Assembly (NCBI GenBank): GCA_937915825.1
Contig: CALGGT010000070.1
Span: forward strand, 1 to 53,535
DNA: 53,535 bases
DNA from: an uncultured Eubacterium sp.
GTDB lineage: Bacteria > Bacillota > Clostridia > Lachnospirales > Lachnospiraceae
Direction of reading: 5' to 3'
Under the pieces are notes generated by a model. It ran no database searches, was not told the DNA's origin, and saw nothing but the letters and a program-made list of their open reading frames with translations. This document shows, in pieces, positions 44,278 to 52,712 of the stretch (position 1 is its first letter; every line of letters begins with the position of its first letter). The position numbers and the translations under genes are program-made.

Positions 44278-47112
44278 ATGATGAAGAAAGATTATATCAG
44301 CATTAAAGGGGCGTCTGCCCATAATTTAAAACATGTGGATCTTCAAGTGCCTCGAAATGAACTGGTGGTATTTACCGGCCTTTCCGGCTCGGGAAAGTCA
44401 TCCCTGGCCTTTGATACCATCTACGCCGAGGGACAGCGACGTTATATGGAGTCCCTTTCTTCCTACGCCCGCCAGTTTCTTGGGCGAATGGAAAAACCGG
44501 AAGTGGAAGAGATTACCGGGCTTCCCCCGGCGATCTCCATTGATCAGAAAACCACCCACAGAAACCCCAGATCTACGGTAGGGACGGTAACGGAGATCTA
44601 CGATTATTTTCGTTTGTTATACGCGAGGATCGGAGTTCCTCACTGTCCCAATTGCGGAAGGGTGATTGAACGGCAGACCATTGATCAGATGGTGGATGCG
44701 GTGCTGGAATTGCCGAAAAATTCCAAGATCATGGTGGTAGCGCCGGTGGTAAGAGGGCGCAAGGGAGAACATGTAAAAATATTTGAAAATGCCAGGAAAC
44801 GGGGATATGTGCGGGTAATGGCGGATGGTGTGGTGTACGATCTGGAAGAAGAGATCCGGTTGGAGAAGAATAAAAAGCACAACATCGACTTAGTCATTGA
44901 CCGTTTGATCGTGAAGGAAGGGATCCGTAAGAGACTGGCCGACTCCCTGGAAACCGGATTGTCTGCCGCGGACGGGCTTTGCAAGGTGATCATCGGAACC
45001 GATGGGGAAGGGGAAGAAATTCTGTTTAGCCAGAATTTTTCCTGTCCGGATTGCGGCATCAGCATGGAAGAAATGGAGCCCAGAGATTTCTCGTTCAATA
45101 ATCCCTTTGGCGCCTGCCCGGTTTGTACAGGCATCGGCTATAAAATGGAATTTGATATGGAACTGATCATCCCCGATGAGCGGTTAAGCATTGAGGAAGG
45201 GGCGATCGTGGCCATTGGATGGCAGAGTATTGCCAAGCCGGGAAGCTTTAGCCGCTGTTTAATGGAGGCTTTGGCGGAGGAATATCAGTTTTCCTTAACC
45301 ACACCCTTTCAGGATTATCCGCAGAAGATCAAGGATCTCCTGATGTATGGCGCTGACCGGGAGGTAGAAGTCCGCTATCGGGGCCGAAGAGGGGAAAGCG
45401 TTTATAAAGTTGTATTTCCGGGGATTTTAGAGGCCACCAGGCAGCGGTACCGGGAGACGTTTTCGGAAACGCAGAAAAAAGAATATGAAACCTATATGCG
45501 GATCACGCCTTGCCAGGCGTGTAAAGGAATGCGTTTAAAGGATACATCCCTTGCCGTTACCGTTGGGGATCTGAATATTTCCCAGCTATGTGATAAGAAC
45601 ATTGAAGAGATTCAGGAGTTTGTGGCGGATACCAAACTTACCCAAAGCCAGGAAGCCATTGCCAGAGTGATCAAGAAAGAAATTCAGTTCCGTCTGAAAT
45701 TCTTAAAGGATGTGGGATTGGGATATTTAACCTTAAGCCGTAATGCGGGAACCCTTTCCGGCGGAGAAGCGCAGCGGATCCGTCTGGCTACCCAGATTGG
45801 TTCCGGCCTGGTTGGTGTGGCGTATATTCTGGATGAACCCAGCATTGGTTTGCACCAACGAGACAATGAACGCCTGATCGAATCCTTAAAGAATCTTAGA
45901 GATCTGGGGAATTCTTTGATTGTGGTGGAACACGATGAGGAAACCATGGAAGCTGCGGATTACATTGTAGACATCGGTCCTTTGGCGGGGGAACACGGCG
46001 GACGGGTGGTGGCCCAGGGAAGTCTGGAAGATATTAAAGCGTGCAAGGAATCCGTTACCGGAGCCTATTTGCGAAAAGAAAAGGAAATCCCCATTCCTTC
46101 CATCCGTCGAAAACCTACCGGGATTTTATCCATAAAAGGGGCCGGAGAGAACAATCTGAAAAATATCAACGTAGACATCCCTCTGGGCGTATTTACCTGT
46201 GTTACCGGTGTTTCCGGATCCGGGAAAAGTTCCCTGGTGAATGAGATCCTTTATAAATATTTAGCCAGAACGTTAAACCGCTCCCATGATATTTGCGGGA
46301 AGGTAAAGGAAATAAAGGGATGGGAGGCGTTGGATAAGGTGATCAACATTGATCAGTCCCCCATTGGAAGGACGCCCCGTTCCAATCCGGCAACCTATAC
46401 CGGCGTATTTGACCGGATCCGTGCCTTGTTTGCGGAGACTACGGATGCCAAAACCAAGGGATATAAAAAAGGCCGCTTTAGCTTTAACGTGAAAGGCGGT
46501 CGGTGTGAGGCCTGCAGGGGAGATGGGATCGTTAAGATCGAGATGAATTTTTTGCCGGATGTGTACATTCCCTGTGAGGTATGTAACGGAAAGCGTTATA
46601 ATCATGAGACGCTGGAGGTAAAATACAAAGGCAAGAATATTTATCAGGTACTGGATATGACGGTGGAAGAGGCCCTTGACTTCTTTCAGAACGTTTCGTC
46701 CATTTACGATAAGATCAAAACTTTGTACGACGTAGGACTGGGGTATATTAAGTTGGGACAGCCTTCTACCACTCTTTCCGGCGGCGAGGCCCAAAGAGTG
46801 AAGCTTGCGACGGAGATCAGCAGGGCCAGTACAGGGCAGACGATTTATATTTTAGATGAGCCAACCACCGGGCTGCACTTTGCGGACGTGGATAAGCTGA
46901 TCCGGATCTTGAATCGCCTGGTGGAACAAGGAAATACCGTGTTAGTCATTGAACACAACCTGGATGTGATTAAAAACGCGGACTATCTTCTGGATTTAGG
47001 TCCGGAAGGCGGCGAAGGCGGCGGAAAGCTGATCGCCAAAGGAACCCCGGAGGAAATCATGAAAAAGAAAAATTCCTATACCGGACAGTTTTTAAAGAAG
47101 ATCCTATCCTAA
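44278..47112 (+). CDS. uvrA: Excinuclease ABC subunit A
   Basis: DNA-damage sensor of nucleotide excision repair, with two ABC ATPase modules. The 944-residue protein has Walker A GLSGSGKSSLAF and GVSGSGKSSLVNE, two LSGGEAQR signatures (about 490 and 832), and zinc clusters CPNC, CPDC-CPVC and CEAC-CEVC. Length is standard for UvrA (about 940-950). ATGs at 44278 and 44281 are equally likely behind AAGGAG. It forms an operon with uvrB. Confidence 0.97.
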   Translation: MMKKDYISIKGASAHNLKHVDLQVPRNELVVFTGLSGSGKSSLAFDTIYAEGQRRYMESLSSYARQFLGRMEKPEVEEITGLPPAISIDQKTTHRNPRSTVGTVTEIYDYFRLLYARIGVPHCPNCGRVIERQTIDQMVDAVLELPKNSKIMVVAPVVRGRKGEHVKIFENARKRGYVRVMADGVVYDLEEEIRLEKNKKHNIDLVIDRLIVKEGIRKRLADSLETGLSAADGLCKVIIGTDGEGEEILFSQNFSCPDCGISMEEMEPRDFSFNNPFGACPVCTGIGYKMEFDMELIIPDERLSIEEGAIVAIGWQSIAKPGSFSRCLMEALAEEYQFSLTTPFQDYPQKIKDLLMYGADREVEVRYRGRRGESVYKVVFPGILEATRQRYRETFSETQKKEYETYMRITPCQACKGMRLKDTSLAVTVGDLNISQLCDKNIEEIQEFVADTKLTQSQEAIARVIKKEIQFRLKFLKDVGLGYLTLSRNAGTLSGGEAQRIRLATQIGSGLVGVAYILDEPSIGLHQRDNERLIESLKNLRDLGNSLIVVEHDEETMEAADYIVDIGPLAGEHGGRVVAQGSLEDIKACKESVTGAYLRKEKEIPIPSIRRKPTGILSIKGAGENNLKNINVDIPLGVFTCVTGVSGSGKSSLVNEILYKYLARTLNRSHDICGKVKEIKGWEALDKVINIDQSPIGRTPRSNPATYTGVFDRIRALFAETTDAKTKGYKKGRFSFNVKGGRCEACRGDGIVKIEMNFLPDVYIPCEVCNGKRYNHETLEVKYKGKNIYQVLDMTVEEALDFFQNVSSIYDKIKTLYDVGLGYIKLGQPSTTLSGGEAQRVKLATEISRASTGQTIYILDEPTTGLHFADVDKLIRILNRLVEQGNTVLVIEHNLDVIKNADYLLDLGPEGGEGGGKLIAKGTPEEIMKKKNSYTGQFLKKILS

Positions 47113-47151
47113 GTTGATTCCGGGATGGATCTTAACTGAAACCGGAATGGG
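47106..47151 (+). repeat. 2 x 23-bp imperfect tandem repeat across the uvrA stop
   Basis: The segments 47106-47128 and 47129-47151 share the order ATC-YTAA-TGA-CCGG-ATGG with one small shift. The uvrA TAA (47110-47112) lies in the first copy and a matching TAA in the second. Confidence 0.55.
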
Positions 47152-47174
47152 AAAGAAGGGAGAGGCTTAGACCT

Positions 47175-47780
47175 ATGAAAGACACAGAAAATATTTATCC
47201 GTTTTTTGCCTTAATGGCCCGTATGAAATACATCGAACGCTGGGCGTTAATGCGGAATTCCACCAAAGAAAATATTAGTGAGCATTCCTTAGAGGTTGCC
47301 ATGATCGCACATGGATTGGGGGTGATCGGGAATGAACGATTTGGACGAGAATACGACGTAAACCGTCTGGCGTTAATGGGCCTTTATCACGACGTAACGG
47401 AGATCATTACCGGCGATATGCCCACGCCCATTAAATACTACGACGAAGACATCAAAAACGCCTACAAGCGGGTGGAGAACATCGCCGGCTATACCTTACT
47501 TCATAAACTTCCGGCCAATATGCAGCCTTATTACGAATCCATATTGGTGGCAAAGGAAGAGGAGAAAGAATATTGGAAGCTGGTAAAGGCCGCGGATAAA
47601 ATGTCTGCGCTGATCAAATGCATGGAAGAAGAGAGCGCGGGAAACAGTGAATTTCAAACGGCCAAGGAATCCATACAGGGGATTCTCGCCCAAATGGATC
47701 TTCCCGAGGTGCAGGTATTTATGGAGGAATTTTTACCGGCGTATTCCATGACATTGGATGAATTACAAAATAACTGGTAA
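47175..47780 (+). CDS. HD-domain 5'-deoxynucleotidase (YfbR-like)
   Basis: A 201-residue cytosolic metal-dependent phosphohydrolase. It matches the YfbR branch: N-terminal FFALMARMKYIERWALMRNS, SEHSLEVA with the first His, LYHDVTEIITGDMPTPIKY with the HD pair, and AADKMSALIKCMEEE. YfbR enzymes dephosphorylate deoxynucleoside monophosphates. It starts 62 nt after uvrA. A metabolic link to excision repair is possible but not shown. Confidence 0.88.
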   Translation: MKDTENIYPFFALMARMKYIERWALMRNSTKENISEHSLEVAMIAHGLGVIGNERFGREYDVNRLALMGLYHDVTEIITGDMPTPIKYYDEDIKNAYKRVENIAGYTLLHKLPANMQPYYESILVAKEEEKEYWKLVKAADKMSALIKCMEEESAGNSEFQTAKESIQGILAQMDLPEVQVFMEEFLPAYSMTLDELQNNW

Positions 47781-47919
47781 ACATTCACAAAAAATATAAA
47801 AAAATTTTCAAAAAAATATGAAATATACTGGAAAAAAAAATGATTATATGTTAAAATTATAAGGTAAATGTAGGTTTGGAGACAATTAAGTATATCATCA
47901 GCAAAGGAAGGTATCGGAT

Positions 47920-50142
47920 ATGAGAAAAATATTATGTTTTGGTGATTCCAATACTGCCGGTTATTTGCCGGGGGGTGAAATGCTGGAATTTAAAGATGCA
48001 TGGCCCGGTGTACTGGATGACCTTTTGGGAGAAGGGTTTGAAGTTGTAAGTGATGGGAAAAATGGCAGAACGATTTCCTTTGATGACCCTTATAATGAAG
48101 GGTGTAACGGAATGAATGATATTGAGGGAGCGTTGGATAACAATGAACCTTTGAGTATGGTCATTTTGTTTTTGGGAACCAACGATCTAAAGAAAACATT
48201 TCAATCAGAACCTATGGCAATTGCTGAGAACCTTCGTGGAATGTGTGAAAAGATCAAAGAAAAAACAGACGCGAAACTGATGATCTTAAGTCCTCCGTTG
48301 TTAGGGGATCAGATTGAATTTTCTCCCTTCGGACTGGATTTTGGAAGACAGCAGGTGGATTATTCCTTTGATATAGCACCTCAATTTGAAACGGTTGCCA
48401 GAAGTGAGGAAGCGGAATACATCGATCTATCCATTGTTGCCATGTCCAGCGATGCCGACTGCTTACATTTAACCGCGGAAGAACATAGAAAGATTGGAGA
48501 AGCGGTTCAGCGTAAAGTTCTGGATGCGTTCAAGGAAGAATTGGAAGCGGAAGAAGAGGCCAGAAGATTAGCGGAAGAAGAAGCGAAGAGAAAAGCCGAA
48601 GAAGAAGCGGCCATTAAGAAGGCGGAGGAAGAAGCCAGGAGATTGGCAGAAGAAAAAGAGAAGGCCAGAAAAGAAGCAGAAGAAGCGAAGAGAAGGGCCG
48701 AGGAAGAAGAAGCCAGAAGAAAGGCGGAGGAAGAAGAAGCCAGAAGAAAGGCCGAAGAGGAAGCCAGAAGACTAGCGGAAGAAGAAGAGGCTAGGAGAAA
48801 GGCCGAGGAAGAAGAAGCCAGAAGAAAGGCGGAAGAAGAAGCGGAAGAGGCGAGAAGAAAAGCCGAAGAAGAAGCAGAGGAAGCCAGAAGACAGGCCGAG
48901 GAAGAGGAGGCCAGACGGAAGGCAGAGGCTGAGGCAGAGGAAGCCAGACTGAAAGCAGAAGCGGAGGAAGAAGAGGCCAGACTTCAGGCTGAGAAGGAAG
49001 CGGAAGAGGAAGCGAAGAAGAAAGCGGAGGAAGAGCAGGAAGCGGAAAAACTTCGTCAGGAAGAAGCGGAGAAAGCTGCTTTAGCTGCCACCGCATCGGC
49101 AGTTGCCAGTGCCAACGATGATCTGGTTGGCGTAGACGACAAAGATGTACAGAGTTTTGAAGATGAAGATGAAGATTTTGTCGGCGGATTTGTTTCTGGA
49201 AGTGTGACTGCTGCGGTCAGTGATAATGAAGAATTAGAAGATATCTTTGCGGAAGATGAGAAGAAGATTCCGGACGAGATCGAAGAAGTAGCGGAAGAAG
49301 ATACGAAATTAGAGATTGAAGATCTTTGGAAAGACAACGAAGATACCACCATTACTTCCAATGGTGCCGAAGGCAGCATGGATGATGTAGCAGCCGGAGA
49401 AGATGGAAGCTTAAGTGATTCTCTGTTGGATCTGCCCGGTGGCGATTATGACGGAGAAGAGACGAGTGAGAACGATTCCTTGTTGTCTGTGCCGGATGGA
49501 GCCGTTGATACCTCAGCGGATTCGGAAGTTTCCCTGAAATCTGTGGTAGAGGCAACCAGTGCGTTAGAAGAAATCCGTAAGCAGGCTGGCGAGCAGAAAG
49601 AAAAGATGTTAGCCGGAGAACTGTATCAGGTGGATGATACCTTGCAGGCGGAGAAGGACGCGACGGCCCGTGTGGTTCAGAAGTTTAATCAATTGGATCC
49701 CAGTGATTATCAAGGAAAGGAAAACATGTTAAAGACATTGTTGGGAAGCGCAGGAGAGAATCTCCGCGTAGCCAGTCCGTTCTATTGTGATTACGGTTCC
49801 AACATTCAGATCGGTGATAATTTCCGTTCCGGTTATGGATGTACGTTGTTAGATGCCGGCAAGATCACCATTGGAGATAATGTAATCTTCGGACCCAACG
49901 TGAATGTATATACCTCCGGTTATCCTATTTCTGCGGCAAGCCGTAAGGAGAATTTGGTATTTGCCAAAGAAATTTCCATTGGAAACGGGGCATGCATCGG
50001 TGGTAATGTAACGATCAACCCGGGCGTACATATTGGTGATAACGTTGTGATCGGTTCCGGTTCCGTTGTATGTGATGACATTCCGGATGGTGTGGTTGCA
50101 GCAGGAAACCCGGCTCGTATCCTTAAGAAAGTGGACGATTGA
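47920..50142 (+). CDS. Three-part protein: SGNH esterase, long charged helix, maltose-acetyltransferase-like domain
   Basis: A 740-residue protein without signal peptide or membrane helix. Residues 1-205 are an SGNH/GDSL hydrolase with Ser10 (FGDSN), Gly near NGRT (48-51), Asn88 (LGTND) and the Asp180-x-x-His183 pair (DCLH), so the esterase looks active. Residues about 205-390 are a continuous Glu/Ala/Arg/Lys helix with repeated EEARRKAEEE units, likely a single alpha-helix or coiled coil. Residues 400-550 are acidic and probably disordered. Residues about 558-740 form a maltose/galactoside acetyltransferase: KMLAGELYQ, then hexapeptide repeats (IGDNVIFGPNVNVYTS, IGGNVTINPGVHIGDNVVIG) and AAGNPARI. 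The catalytic His of that family (TxxHP) is Tyr668 here (TSGYP). The 139-nt upstream gap is AT-rich with no clear promoter. Confidence 0.88.
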   Translation: MRKILCFGDSNTAGYLPGGEMLEFKDAWPGVLDDLLGEGFEVVSDGKNGRTISFDDPYNEGCNGMNDIEGALDNNEPLSMVILFLGTNDLKKTFQSEPMAIAENLRGMCEKIKEKTDAKLMILSPPLLGDQIEFSPFGLDFGRQQVDYSFDIAPQFETVARSEEAEYIDLSIVAMSSDADCLHLTAEEHRKIGEAVQRKVLDAFKEELEAEEEARRLAEEEAKRKAEEEAAIKKAEEEARRLAEEKEKARKEAEEAKRRAEEEEARRKAEEEEARRKAEEEARRLAEEEEARRKAEEEEARRKAEEEAEEARRKAEEEAEEARRQAEEEEARRKAEAEAEEARLKAEAEEEEARLQAEKEAEEEAKKKAEEEQEAEKLRQEEAEKAALAATASAVASANDDLVGVDDKDVQSFEDEDEDFVGGFVSGSVTAAVSDNEELEDIFAEDEKKIPDEIEEVAEEDTKLEIEDLWKDNEDTTITSNGAEGSMDDVAAGEDGSLSDSLLDLPGGDYDGEETSENDSLLSVPDGAVDTSADSEVSLKSVVEATSALEEIRKQAGEQKEKMLAGELYQVDDTLQAEKDATARVVQKFNQLDPSDYQGKENMLKTLLGSAGENLRVASPFYCDYGSNIQIGDNFRSGYGCTLLDAGKITIGDNVIFGPNVNVYTSGYPISAASRKENLVFAKEISIGNGACIGGNVTINPGVHIGDNVVIGSGSVVCDDIPDGVVAAGNPARILKKVDD

Positions 50143-50186
50143 TCGAACGATCGAGGGGATCTTTAAGGAAAATACTAAGAAATCAG

Positions 50187-50224
50187 AAAAGCTGTCAGGA
50201 AGGAATTTCTTGACAGCTTTTTAT
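50187..50224 (+). terminator. Terminator after the esterase/acetyltransferase-like gene
   Basis: Fifteen-bp stem beginning AAAAGCTGTCAGGAA (50187-50201) with its complement (50207-50221), one G-T pair, loop GGAAT, ending in a T-run. Confidence 0.88.
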
Positions 50225-50249
50225 ACTTATATTTTTAAATGCTCATATT

Positions 50250-50319
50250 TTTTACAGGGATCTTTTTAGGGTAATAGTTTTACAGGGATAGTTTCACATG
50301 GATATTTTTACAGGGATAT
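50250..50319 (-). repeat. 5 x 14-bp tandem array just after the tyrA stop
   Basis: Five units in exact 14-bp phase, read on the minus strand from 50319 down: ATATCCCTGTAAAA, ATATCCATGTGAAA, CTATCCCTGTAAAA, CTATTACCCTAAAA, AGATCCCTGTAAAA. The array starts two bases beyond the tyrA stop codon (50324-50322). Confidence 0.88.
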
Positions 50320-50321
50320 CG

Positions 50322-51194
50322 TTATTCCGGTTCCTTCGCTCCGGAATCCTTGATCGCCTTGGCCTGAGAAAAATAGTGATGGATCTTATCTTCATCTTTT
50401 TCTTTCAGGGCATCCTGGAAGGTGTGAAGCTCTTTTATATAAAGGTCTAATTTCTTTAGGATCTCTTCTTGATTGGTGAGACAGATATCCCGCCACATGT
50501 CCGGAGAAGAGGTGGAGATCCGGGTCATATCCCGGTACGCGCCGGCGGATAGATCGGTATTTGGAATCTCGTTTGAATCGTTGTGGGAGGCCATATGAAC
50601 CAGGGCGGCTGACAAAATATGGGGAACATGACTGATGGATGCGGTAATGGCATCGTGGGTGTTGGATGGCAGTACAAGGAAATTTGCTTTGGTGCACGCC
50701 AACAGACGTTTCAGTCTTTGTAAGGATTCCTCTGTGGTTTGAGAGCCGGGAGTTAAAATATAAGGGCGATCCTGGAATAAGTCTTTCGATGCATGAATGT
50801 ATCCGGTCTTTTCAGAACCGGCCATCGGGTGTCCGCCAATGTATTGGGCAGAAAGGCCACATTCGTTTGTGACTTTATCCATACATTCCTTGGTGGAACC
50901 GACATCTGTGATCAGAACCCGGGAAGGGATCCGATCGTGGTATGTTTCTAAAAATCGAATGTTACGGATCACAGGCGCGCATAGAAATAAAAAGTCTAAA
51001 TCTTTGAAAAAATCATGGGAAACTTCTTCGAAGACCGAGTCGATCACATGTTCTTCCAGGCCTTTTTCGATCCCCGGATTCCGGCGCCGGATGGCAACCT
51101 GTATGTGGCATGGATGATCTTGGTCTTTTAATGATTTGGCAAGGGAACCGCCGATCAATCCAAAACCAAAAAAACCAATGTTTGTTTCTTTCAT
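50322..51194 (-). CDS. tyrA: Prephenate dehydrogenase
   Basis: Converts prephenate to 4-hydroxyphenylpyruvate with NAD(P) in tyrosine synthesis. The 290-residue protein opens with the Rossmann loop GFGLIGGSLAKSLK, followed by VIRNIRFLE, LITDVGSTKE, GGHPMAGSEKTGY with the catalytic-site His, and a helical C-terminal domain with SHVPHILSAALV. It is the short single-domain form, without chorismate mutase or ACT domain. It lies divergent from fprA and is not next to other aromatic genes. No obvious terminator follows it; the region holds the 14-bp array and, further on, the terminator of the opposite gene. Confidence 0.93.
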   Translation of the reverse strand: MKETNIGFFGFGLIGGSLAKSLKDQDHPCHIQVAIRRRNPGIEKGLEEHVIDSVFEEVSHDFFKDLDFLFLCAPVIRNIRFLETYHDRIPSRVLITDVGSTKECMDKVTNECGLSAQYIGGHPMAGSEKTGYIHASKDLFQDRPYILTPGSQTTEESLQRLKRLLACTKANFLVLPSNTHDAITASISHVPHILSAALVHMASHNDSNEIPNTDLSAGAYRDMTRISTSSPDMWRDICLTNQEEILKKLDLYIKELHTFQDALKEKDEDKIHHYFSQAKAIKDSGAKEPE

Positions 51195-51278
51195 GGTTTC
51201 GCTCCTTATCGTTACATTTTTTCCTCTGATAGTTTACTCCATTTTTCAGGAATTGTAAAGGGTGTCGGAGATTTTTTA

Positions 51279-51307
51279 TTGAGTATTTGCTCCTTTTTTG
51301 GTATAAT
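51279..51307 (+). promoter_or_regulatory. Promoter of fprA
   Basis: TTGAGT (51279-51284), 17-bp spacer, TATAAT (51302-51307) with TGG upstream (extended -10). Confidence 0.8.
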
Positions 51308-51366
51308 ACAAATTGGGTGGCGCAAAAAGGATCCTAGTAATTCAAAAACTTGAAAGGAGTAACGGT

Positions 51367-52527
51367 ATGAGTTTAAGTGATGCGATAAAATATGTAGGGG
51401 TTGACGATCTGGAAACAGATTTTTTTGAGGGACAATATCCCATTCCCGACGGTATTTCTTATAATTCCTATGTGATCATGGACGATAAGATTACCATTAT
51501 GGATTCGGTAGATGCGGTGAAGACTGAGGAATGGCTGAAGAATTTAGATGCGGTCCTGGGGGATCAAAAGCCGGAATATCTGGTGATTTCCCATATGGAG
51601 CCGGATCATTCCGGAAGTTTACTGGCAGTAGCTCATAAATATCCGGATATGAAGTTGGTTGGAAATGCCAAAACATTTGCCTTTGCCAAGGGATTGTTGG
51701 ATGATGATTTTGCCGGACGTCAGATTGTGGTAAAAGAGGGAGATACACTGGAATTAGGAAGTCATACCCTTCAATTTGTATTTGCGCCCATGGTGCATTG
51801 GCCGGAAGTAATGTTTAGTTATGAGCAGTCGGAGAAAATTCTCTTTACAGCGGATGGATTTGGCAAATTCGGGGCTTGGTCCAAAACCGACGGAACCAAA
51901 GACTGGCTGGATGAAGCCAGACGTTATTACATCAATATTGTTGGGAAATATGGCATGCAAGTGAACAATGTCTTAAAGAAGGCGGCGGCTCTGGAGATTC
52001 AAACCATCTGTCCTTTGCATGGCCCGATCCTGGAGGAGAATCTTTCTTATTATCTGGAGCGCTATCAAACCTGGGCTTCTTATACGCCGGAAGAAAAAGG
52101 GGTTCTGATCGCGGTGGCATCGGCTCACGGCAATACCCATCAGGCTGCCTTGGAGATGGAGAAGGTGCTGAAAGAGAAAAATATTCCGGTTCACGTTTGT
52201 GACTTGGTTCGAGACGGCTTGTCAGAGGCGGTGGGATTGGCTTTCAAATATGAAACCTGTATTTTCGCCGCGCCTACTTACGATGCCGGTATTTTCCTTC
52301 CTATGTTGGATTTTATTCAGCATTTGAAAAGCAAGAACTATCAAAACAGGCGTGCGGCGTTCATTGAGAATGGAACCTGGGCGCCGGCCTCCGCGAAGCT
52401 AATGACGGAGCAGTTAAGCACCTGTAAGAATGTAACGTTCTGTGAGAATAAGGTCTCCATTCGTTCTTCTGTAAAGGCCAATAACCTGGAGGAGATGAAA
52501 GCCTTAGCGGAAGAGATTCAAGGTTAA
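51367..52527 (+). CDS. fprA: A-type flavodiiron protein (FprA)
   Basis: Cytosolic oxygen and/or nitric oxide reductase that protects anaerobes. Of 386 residues, about 1-245 are a metallo-beta-lactamase-like diiron domain with HMEPDHSG (H-x-E-x-D-H ligands), FAPMVHWPE, FTADGFGKFG and CPLHGPI, and about 250-386 are a flavodoxin domain with ASAHGNT and APTYDAGIF. There is no rubredoxin or flavin reductase extension, so electrons must come from separate carriers. Start at 51367 behind AAAGGAG; the frame extends up to 51313 without a site. Confidence 0.94.
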   Translation: MSLSDAIKYVGVDDLETDFFEGQYPIPDGISYNSYVIMDDKITIMDSVDAVKTEEWLKNLDAVLGDQKPEYLVISHMEPDHSGSLLAVAHKYPDMKLVGNAKTFAFAKGLLDDDFAGRQIVVKEGDTLELGSHTLQFVFAPMVHWPEVMFSYEQSEKILFTADGFGKFGAWSKTDGTKDWLDEARRYYINIVGKYGMQVNNVLKKAAALEIQTICPLHGPILEENLSYYLERYQTWASYTPEEKGVLIAVASAHGNTHQAALEMEKVLKEKNIPVHVCDLVRDGLSEAVGLAFKYETCIFAAPTYDAGIFLPMLDFIQHLKSKNYQNRRAAFIENGTWAPASAKLMTEQLSTCKNVTFCENKVSIRSSVKANNLEEMKALAEEIQG

Positions 52528-52558
52528 AGAGATCCAAGGTTCAAAAGATGCAGGATTA
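52511..52558 (+). repeat. 3 x about 16-bp imperfect tandem repeat across the fprA stop
   Basis: Units AAGAGATTCAAGGTTA, AAGAGATCCAAGGTTCA and AAAGATGCAGGATTA follow one another at 52511-52526, 52527-52543 and 52544-52558. The fprA stop (52525-52527) is at the first junction. Confidence 0.75.
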
Positions 52559-52566
52559 AATCTAAG

Positions 52567-52604
52567 AAAAACGCTTAAAGTATAGAACTTTAAGCGTTTT
52601 TTTA
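52567..52604. terminator. Bidirectional terminator between fprA and the PRTase-like gene
   Basis: Perfect 14-bp stem AAAAACGCTTAAAG (52567-52580) with complement (52588-52601), 7-nt loop, T-run after and A-run before. Confidence 0.88.
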
Positions 52605-52680
52605 TCCTAGTTTATCAGGTGTCATCTGATTTTATCCCCCTTCACCGCTGTGAAAGAAACGTGGATCTGGGAATTTCATT

Positions 52681-52712
52681 CCTTAATGGATCTGGGCCTT
52701 AATTGATCTGGG
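52681..52712 (-). repeat. 2 x 16-bp tandem repeat across the stop of the PRTase-like gene
   Basis: Plus-strand units CCTTAATGGATCTGGG (52681-52696) and CCTTAATTGATCTGGG (52697-52712) differ at one base. The gene's stop (52701-52699) lies in the second unit, and a further GGATCTGGGAATT fragment sits nearby at 52663. Confidence 0.82.

Noticed and set aside
48791..49096. Minus-strand Pro/Leu-rich open frame opposite the charged helix
   Set aside because: Mirror of GAA/GAG/GCC/AGA repeats in the real gene; low complexity and no start signal.
50130..50160. Another stop-codon repeat after the esterase gene (ACGATTGATCG followed by AACGATCGAGG)
   Set aside because: Similarity is partial and mostly palindromic GATC-type sequence; not counted among the six clear cases.
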